From positions 6,443,501-6,507,500 of the forward strand of contig CAJFCV020000005.1 of NCBI GenBank assembly GCA_904066235.2: a stretch of DNA of 64,000 bases. Direction: 5' to 3'. This DNA is from Bursaphelenchus xylophilus. Taxonomy: Eukaryota > Nematoda > Chromadorea > Rhabditida > Aphelenchoididae. A model generated the notes under the pieces. It did no database searches. It was given only the letters and a program-made list of their open reading frames with translations, and was not told where the DNA came from. This document shows, piece by piece, positions 57,082 through 64,000 of this stretch; position 1 is the stretch's first letter, and every line of letters begins with the position of its first letter. The position numbers were made by a program, and so were the translations under genes.

Positions 57082-58762
57082 TGATTATAAACTTATGTGA
57101 CGAGGTTGGGGACCTCCGCTAACCTGCAATAGAGACTGATAATAAAAGAAAATTACGCAATTTCTCTCTTTGCAGACGACAGAACACTCGAGAATGATCG
57201 AAAAGTAACGCGAATGCACGGTGTAACATGTTAGGAACGGACAAATTCAAAACAGGGAATAAAAATTATGCAGTGGGTTAGAAAAATAGTTGAGGTACTA
57301 AGATTGAGATTGCATCACTGCCAGGACGAACACTCCAGAAATTTCGTTTGCAGAAAACTGAAAAATAAAAAATTTCTTTATTTTTCGTATTTCCCACAGA
57401 AATCTGGATTTCGCTTCGGGACACACACAACCCAATAACTATAAGTTGGCACATTTATTGTCACGGCGGTTTCACACAACAGAAAAGCGGGAACTTCGTT
57501 TTGTCCTTTTTTGAAGCGGGGGCGCAGCTCGCGGAGGCAAAAAATGACGTTTTTTTACTGTAACTTTTAAACTAACAGTCGGATCGAAAATCGACCAGGG
57601 ATTTAGAAAATAGAAGTTGTCTTTTATCTAATGACGTATTAAACACATTGCAGAAGTGGAAACGGAGACCAATTGTCTGTGGCGCTAAATTTGCCTATGT
57701 TGAGGATACCGTATCAAAACCAAAAGTCAAAATGGGAACTTGATATGAAGAAGTGGATATGTAAATACACGATTCCGAGTCGATAGACACCGAAAACGTC
57801 GAAAAAGGTTGACTGAGCGAGAAGTTATGACACCCAAAAAACATGCTGATTTTTGGCAATTTCGAAAAACTACAGTATCCTTCGAACAAACAGTCGGATC
57901 AAAAATCGACCAGGGATTTAGAAACTACTTTGTCTTAGCTATATTTTGGTATACAGCATGGCTAAGTAGGTGATCAAATGAAGAGACTTGTCTGTGGCCG
58001 AAAGTACATTGGTCATGTTGTAGTAGGTGAAAGTTGATCGTGAGACAAATGCAAAGGTGGTTATGAGGAGTTAGGGTGCTACTACAACTCAGTAAGCAAT
58101 AATCGTTTAGAATCAGCGTCGATTTTGCATTAGCGAGGACTTGTGGTATAGTACCCACCATCACCGTATCCACTTCAACTATCAAGGCTTAAGCCAATAA
58201 AAGACCATATATTACGCTTAGACTGTGCTCCTCCATCTTTATGTTTATAAATTAAACATTTAACAATTATTTTAGCCTCATATAACCACAGCTGGTGTTC
58301 ATCGGGTATGCCACTATATGTACAATATTGCCGGTAAGCAGCGTTTAAAAAAAGTTTCGGTTTTTGTTGGTCCCATAGGTTCTAATGCTTCCTTTACATC
58401 TTTGAACGGGTTTGCTTCCTCTATTTAATTAAAATACGGCCTGATTGCTGTTTTAATATTCATTTAAGTAAGCATGTTAACCGTCACTTCATTTGATGAT
58501 TTTAGAAATCTTAATGTGAATTCTGAATTAATTATTGGTCTGAAAAGATCAAGAAATTTTTTTTTTATCCTTTTAGTATCAATTACATCACACTTCTGAT
58601 GAAACTGTACGATTTCTTACTAAACATGTTTCATCGTATACCTTCCTCTGCAAGCTGCGCGTTTTTTATTTTTTTCCCACCACGAAAGATACCTTTGAAA
58701 CCGCCGTGTTGTACGTTTTATGATTTATGCAGCAAAGAACAGTGCATGCTCGATAGCAGTAG
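57082..58762. other. Intergenic region with a duplicated motif, no gene
   Basis: 1.7 kb between hsp-6 and the saposin gene, both minus strand. A motif of about 35 bp (AACAGTCGGATC, then AAATCGACCAGGGATTTAGA) occurs at about 57571 and again at about 57888, each preceded by a TACTGTAAC/ACAGTATCC-like stretch, suggesting a 317-bp repeat unit. Nothing coding is supported. Confidence 0.45.
57337..57346. promoter_or_regulatory. Possible heat-shock element upstream of hsp-6
   Basis: AGAAATTTCG fits nGAAnnTTCn exactly, about 256 bp upstream of the hsp-6 ATG, with further GAA/TTC triplets nearby (CGAACACTCCAGAA before it, CAGAAAAC after). Such short matches occur often by chance, and hsp-6 in worms is mainly controlled by the mitochondrial stress pathway, so this is weak. 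Confidence 0.25.
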
Positions 58763-59281
58763 TTAGTCCAGATCGAAGAATAGGTCGAGTCCACTTCCAT
58801 CCAACTCATCGACATTAATTTCGCTGAAATTCATTGGCGCTTGGTTCTTATCACATTCGGAAATGAGAGTACATGTGTCGGAAGGCTGATACTGGCCATT
58901 TTCCAACGCGTTATCAATCGTGAAAGCAATTAAGTCGGCTTTTGGGACAAGAGTGACCAGACAATGTCGACGGTACTAAAAATGACATAGGTATTATCAT
59001 GAAGTGAGCGTAGACTTATTAAACTGTTGTTCCCTTTATTCTTGTGTTGTTTTCGACTTACCTCGTAATACCGTTTGCAAAGATGTTTAACCTTGCGTCG
59101 CAGGAAAGGCTTAGACCGCTGTTTGTTGTAGTATAGGGAGGTGATGTACAAAACCTTCTGACAGTTCTCACATACTTCAATCTCACTTAAATTGGCCGTA
59201 TTAATCATCTTTTATTGAGGGATTATTAAGTGAGCATGAGCAACTTACCGATATTATCAGCATTACAGCAAAAAGTCGCAT
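58763..59281 (-). CDS. Secreted saposin-B-like protein
   Basis: Three exons (59249-59281, 59062-59208, 58763-58975) give 130 residues. A short signal peptide (MRLFAVMLIISM) precedes a saposin-B pattern: CENCQKVL, then HLCKRYYE, YRRHCLVTLVP and TCTLISECD, giving six Cys at the usual relative positions. The end is acidic (DVDELDGSG-like to FFDLD). Saposin-like proteins in nematodes (spp genes) bind lipids or permeabilise microbial membranes. The signal peptide is short (12 residues before the splice), so the exact cleavage site is unclear. Confidence 0.75.
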
Positions 59282-59504
59282 GGCGAGAGCGCAAAGCAGT
59301 GGGATAGCTGGGTAAAATAAGGATGCAAGGCGAATGCGACCAGTTTTCTCGTGATTGTTTTCTTTTTTGGTTTTCGTCACATAAAATCCACAATAAAGGG
59401 GTTATATTTGTTCTTCGTGTTGAAGTAATGTCTGAGTGGGTTTTGTTCAGCTATCCTAATAAGGGGAATTCGCAGAAAATCATGTAAAAATACCGTGTCC
59501 ATCC

Positions 59505-59730
59505 ATGCACTCCAAGTGCGACGCTCAGATTTTCTTTAAATTTTGCACACTCGTCGGGCGTAGACTAGTTATCAGTTCCTCGAAGTTTTAGCTCGCGCTT
59601 TGCAAGCGCCGCCGAGATATTCCACGATCTTTGCATCCGAGAGAGTACGCGAAACGCAGAGAGCGGTCAGAGTGAAAAGCACTTTTTGGCCATAAGTTCT
59701 ATGCGTCGCACTTGGAGTACTTCCCCTATA
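59505..59730. mobile_element. MITE with inverted ends (reference copy)
   Basis: Left end CACTCCAAGTGCGACGCTCA and right end GTCGCACTTGGAGTACTTCC are inverted copies. The core TTTTCTTTAAATTTTGCACA recurs at 6470-6515 (inverted) and 13450-13470, and the end also at 35087. No coding capacity. It lies between the saposin gene and the OATP gene. Confidence 0.75.
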
Positions 59731-59961
59731 AGTAGTACTGTAATTAAAAAAAGTAAAAATTTTAACAAACTGATGCAATTTTCGAAATCAGCGCTATCGA
59801 AAACCCCCCAAATCGATTAAAAATTACTTTTTAACAGTTCTACAGAAACAGTAAAGATCACATAAAATAGACATTATTTTACAAGATAAAGGGGTGTTAC
59901 GGATCAATATAGATAAGAAACAGTGGCGAGTTTATTTACAATGGCTAGTCGCATAATAAAG

Positions 59962-62769
59962 TTAAGCTGCATTTTTAGACTCATTTGTCGAAGTCCGACT
60001 GATATCTTGTTCATCTTTTGGTTTGAATTGTTTGGGCAATGGATCGTCATTCAGCTTGTCGTTGTTCTCTTCTATATGCTCATTGGTCGAGTCTTTGTTA
60101 TCTTCCTCTTCTTCCTTTTCCTCTCCCATAATTTTCAATCCTTTGGCATGATATAAGACATAAAAGTCGGCGAGTAAAGCTAACAATCGGAGACCTCCGT
60201 AAATACCGTGCATCCTGAAGTCGGGAGATGAATAGAAGTCTTGGGTCATCTTACCATATTCGCAGTTTTTCGGTGCTATAGAGGACGCAAGCTCCCCGTC
60301 CATCACACTTTTTTTCCCATTGGACACAGAAATAATCGATAATGGCCCCCCAAATGATGGGAGAAGGAAGGGTAGCCAGGATACTCACTAGGAATCCACT
60401 GAATCCCAAAGATACGGAACGATGGCGAGGAGGGACTGATCTGAAATGATGGACATTACTGATAGAGCCTGAAGGACTTACCGTAACATGATGAGCATGC
60501 CAGGTGTTACTCCAAGTCCTCCAACTACCCCTCCTAATGCCATGTTCAAGAAATAGACCTTGATCTTCCAATTACAATCGTCGGTAACGCAATAGTCTCT
60601 GGAAACCCTTCTCTCAGCATCTTGCTTAACACAAGAACAATTGGCAAAAGTTGGGGGTAACTTGGGATCGAGAAGAGCGAATTCAGCCGGATTGGGTGAT
60701 GGACATCCAGCATGGCACGGGGAATAATACACATTGCCCTGAGGGTCACAAACGGGGTATATGGGAACGTTCTCGCAATAACAGTTCCGGGAACAGACTG
60801 CAGTTGTATTTGGAGCCCCTCTAGATGCTCTAAATATTTTATTAAAATAATAATTTTCGCCCGGAAAACATGCTTACATCTCACCGAGTTGTGACATTGT
60901 AGATTGACAACCAACTCCAGCATTCAAGAAGGACAAAAGAGCGGCCAGCAAGGAGCAGATGGCTACCCAAGCAGCCGCTTTTCGTCCTTCTAATCTTAGG
61001 AATCTCATCAGAAGACTCCCTAGACTCACCCCAATTGCAAATCCAACGATGCCAATAAGACCTAGGGTGAAGAGTAATTGTAATCGCTACGACTTACCCA
61101 TATAAAAGTTAATTTTGTATTGAGGTACACCAAAATGAATCTCGAGGTATTTGGGGAGGAAGACAAAAAACCCTTTGAAAGCCATCACGTCGATAATCCT
61201 GCCAACCAGAAGTCCTACATATACGGGTTGTGTTATCACGGATTTCATGGTGATTACGAAGTCATCCATCTTTTCTTGGAAAGTGTCCGGAACCACGGTT
61301 TTCCCATCGGCCGTTCTCTCAGCATGCCGGTCGACCAAAGCTAATCTCCGGGGCTTCCTTAAATCTTTAGTTTGAGTCATCATTTTTACTTTTTAGATCC
61401 ACTTTTTCCTTTAAGAAGATCATCTTTAGCTCCATCTTCTCGATTCTCATCCTCTTCATGATAAGAAGGATGAGTTTTGAAGCAGAATAAAGCTAACGAG
61501 GGCCCAAAAAGCAAGAATCCCATCACCAAGAATCCACACCACCATCTGCCAATCCACATTGGATCTCGAGGAGTTAGGCCCTGTGGTGCTGAAAGTTTTT
61601 ACTATATGTGAAAGTAAAATAACATACGATCGAAGGTGTAGTAGTACTTGTTGAACACTGATCCCATCATTAAGCCAATCACTGGTCCGAGAATTCGAAT
61701 AAAGAACATACCAGCTGCAAATAAAGAAAATTATTAAACAGTAAGCTTACCGAAATAAAGAGGAAGATTGGCTTTTTTCACGTTGTCATCAACCAAGGGT
61801 AAACCTAGAGAATACGGCATTGTACGGCCAATACCCAGAAGGAAAAGACCGAAGAAGATCGTGGCCGTTGGCCCGAAGTAAGAGGCATCTCTGGTGCATC
61901 TAACTTTGTCCATCTAAAGACTAAATAATTCTGTTACAGTAATCTCACCATTGCTCGGAGTCTGTTCAGAGACTTACTACAAAAGGCGTACGTTGTAGCG
62001 GTAATGGCTCGCAGATTCTCGACTTCAGTTATAGTCGAAGGATTATGGACATGGAGTATCGACTAAAACACTGAATACGAAACGGGAACCCACTTGGATA
62101 GTATTACATAAAGTAGAACTCTGGTTTCGATCAATCAGCTTTTCACATTGTTGCAATGTTGCGGGTAAGCCTCCTTTCCCAGCAACAATTCGTCTTATTT
62201 CATGAGGTAGCAGATACGGAATGGAGGCTCCTTCATTGGCCATTCGACTGATATCCCTTTCAATTGTTTCTTGGAAATCCGAGGTTTTCAAGTCAACTCT
62301 TTCGACCGGAAACAGGAAATTGGAAGTCGAGATAAGAAGGTTAGCTATTGCAATCAGCATGCAACCACCGCCTATCCATTTGGCTCTATTCCCCTGAACG
62401 TTGGTTCAGGTTTATTTTATTGTAATTACCTTCCCACCAAGATACGATACAATCACCACTGAAGGAATATATCCGAAATCTCCGGCCGACACCATCATCC
62501 CCGAAATTTTGCTGGGAATCTGGAATTGCTTCTCGATGGCGACAACGGCACTGAAATAAAGGCCATCATGCAAAAAAGTCGTGCACACATTTAACAACAT
62601 TGTCATCTAAATTTTGATTTTTTGCGCATTTTTGTGCAGAGTTAAATCGATGTGGCTAGAACATGATTACAGACTGTTACCTGGTCATGTAGAACCCGCC
62701 GATGGCCTCCAAGAAGTAGACAATGGAGAATAAGACAAAAAAGGACACCACGGTCCTGTCCAGCACCAT
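59962..62769 (-). CDS. Organic anion transporter (OATP/SLCO family)
   Basis: Plasma-membrane transporter of organic anions. Twelve exons (62681-62769, 62430-62550, 62094-62393, 61949-62062, 61751-61913, 61628-61714, 61390-61588, 61098-61357, 60878-61061, 60482-60829, 60255-60440, 59962-60214) give 767 residues. Start VVSFFVLFSIVYFLEAIGGFYM, then AIEKQFQIPSKISG (conserved after TM1), LGIGRTMPYSLGLPLVDDNV (family signature region), MWIGRWWCGFLVMG (the OATP WxGxWWxG motif), and an extracellular Kazal-like Cys segment (CSRNCYCENVPIYPVC, YYSPCHAGC). The C-terminus is long, acidic and cytoplasmic. The first acceptor is at 62551, not the one giving a false exon from 62606. One intron is 32 bp. Confidence 0.93.
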
Positions 62770-63668
62770 CTTCTAGCTTCCTGAATCTCCCTAAGAACTC
62801 ATAAAAACCCTTTGATATTGATTGACCAAGAAGTGAAGAGACCGCCGTCTACTGATAAGATAGTCAGATTACCTCCGCTCAAACATTTCTCAACAAATTG
62901 AGCACAAAAGGTAAACGAAATGTGTTTGATGCCGTATTAATTCTGCCAATCGGTGACTCGGAACCTTTTCTGATCAGAACCTAGAGTGACAAAAACGAGG
63001 AATAAAGTGTAATCTTTGTACAATTAAATTTGTTAAGTAGTTACTCGTTACTTGCAGTCCGGATGGGAAGAAGTTAATTGATATGCATGTTGACATTTTA
63101 GTTGTAATGTATTCTATGTTTTGTCCCCCAGGCCGGGGTCGAAGAAAAAAATGGTAAGGAGGGACCAAGGTATCCTAAACTACGAACACCTTTGAGAAAA
63201 TGCAACTTTTTGAATCTCTTCTTGTGGCAATTTTGTTGGGCGCAGCGTGCGAACAAATCGCCTAAAAATTATACGATGGAGAATAATAATTCTGGATTAT
63301 AACAATCTTCAACTGGATTCAATAATTTGTACGTTGATGTGGATGAAAAATTACAATAAGGCTCTTTTATAAAATACGCTATAAGTTTTTGAGCTTAGTT
63401 ATAACTATGTATTCTTGACCAAATTCCCAACTCCATGGCTGCCACGGAATGCCAATCTTTTTTGGGCGCCTTTTTCCCAACGAAATTATTTTATTTCTTT
63501 CTTTTGGAGCGCAGAAATGGCTTGGATAAACTCCTCATGGTCGGCCTCATTTCTTCGTCCCTCGTTTACTTCACAATATACGAATTTCTATTTTTTGAAT
63601 TTCTTACTATAATTCACGTATTGTTTTGGAATCGTGTTCCATGAAAATCTTGAATATTTCAGTTGACG
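62770..63668. other. Intergenic region, one orphan signal-peptide-like ORF
   Basis: 900 bp between the OATP gene and isw-1. A 21-codon ORF at 63200-63265 reads like a signal peptide (MQLFESLLVAILLGAACEQ) and may be a leftover or the first exon of something I cannot complete. Nothing else is supported. Confidence 0.3.
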
Positions 63669-64000
63669 ATGTCTGCGGAACCCATGGAAACCGATGCTAG
63701 AGTGAAGGAGGAGTCTGACGGTGAGTATCAGCCTGAGGAGATGGAGACCGAAGAAGCTAAACCTGAATCGGAGAAATTTAAGATTGGCATTGGTACGTTA
63801 TACCTGTAATATTACCTATTTTTTAGAAAATTCGGATTCTTTCAAGAGATTCGAGTTGTTGTTGAAGAAGACTGAAAACTTCTCAAAGAAACTGAGTGCC
63901 GGAGATGCAGTGATGGCTGGTAAGTTTCGCTGATTGTGTTTTATTCAGAAGAGGGTAATCGTCAATGGCAGGGTTTTTTTACTTTTCTTTATATAAAATT
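63669..64000 (+). CDS. isw-1: ISWI chromatin-remodelling ATPase, N-terminal fragment
   Basis: Start of an ISWI/SMARCA5-type gene; the window ends in its third intron. Exons: 63669-63793, about 63827-63918 and about 63949-63972. The N-terminus is acidic (METDARVKEESDGEYQPEEM), then the conserved pre-ATPase block FKRFELLLKKTENFSKKLSAG, which matches ISWI's RFDFLLKQTE-type motif. The ATPase, HAND and SLIDE parts lie outside. ATG is 8 bases after a TTTCAG, a probable trans-splice acceptor. The call rests on one motif and the acidic leader, so it is likely but not certain. Confidence 0.65.

Noticed and set aside
62551..62606. Extra coding sequence (MTMLLNVCTTFLHDGLYF) before exon 2 of the OATP gene
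   Set aside because: Using the acceptor at 62606 puts a stop in frame after exon 1; the acceptor at 62551 restores phase and matches OATP sequence after TM1.

Overview
The window is nuclear DNA of a nematode. Nearly every gene is cut by introns of about 25 to 90 bp. Its genes have close nematode counterparts: unc-120/SRF, egl-46/INSM, ret-1 reticulon, isw-1, a nematode-type globin, a saposin-B-like protein, Kunitz, C-type lectin and VWA secreted proteins. Intergenic DNA carries mariner-like relics and small inverted-repeat elements. Several introns are only 32-40 bp, and three probably use GC-AG ends, so I think it is not Caenorhabditis, but I cannot place the genus. Exon joins were worked out by hand from splice signals and reading phase; ends may be off by a base or two.

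Left part (1-10.5 kb): a truncated mitochondrial tRNA threonylcarbamoyltransferase (OSGEPL1, minus strand); an ACTMAP-like actin-maturation protease followed 83 bp later by a stum/SPEC3 membrane protein; a GPI-type Ly6 protein; the 3' part of an acidic gene; a dead mariner (5.06-6.30 kb); and a long uncharacterised gene (6.7-10.5 kb).

10.9-24 kb: a secreted CTLD-PAN-PAN-VWA-CTLD protein, a mariner relic, a RUN/FYVE (RUFY) trafficking protein, two tandem SLIRP-like RRM genes, the complex I assembly factor NDUFAF1, then 2.4 kb without a supported gene and unc-120.

24-38 kb: two VWA genes flanking a single-pass coiled-coil gene (the last two may be one gene), SF3B2 and RBM42 from a shared 199-bp divergent promoter, egl-46, 3.4 kb with no gene, phosphomevalonate kinase and SEC61 gamma.

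38-52 kb: a Kunitz gene, a cluster of three foldback (palindromic) elements, a globin whose intron holds a TIR element and whose last exon reads into a foldback arm, a CCCH zinc-finger gene, and ret-1 with three alternative first exons.

52-64 kb: an SH2-tyrosine kinase, mitochondrial Hsp70 (hsp-6), a saposin-like secreted protein, a MITE, an OATP/SLCO transporter and the start of isw-1. Most genes are ordinary housekeeping or metazoan genes. Mitochondrial functions recur (OSGEPL1, SLIRP x2, NDUFAF1, mtHsp70), but I see no sign that they form a linked system. I found no convincing new multi-gene system. The most unusual signals are the foldback elements, the globin tail and the GC-AG introns.
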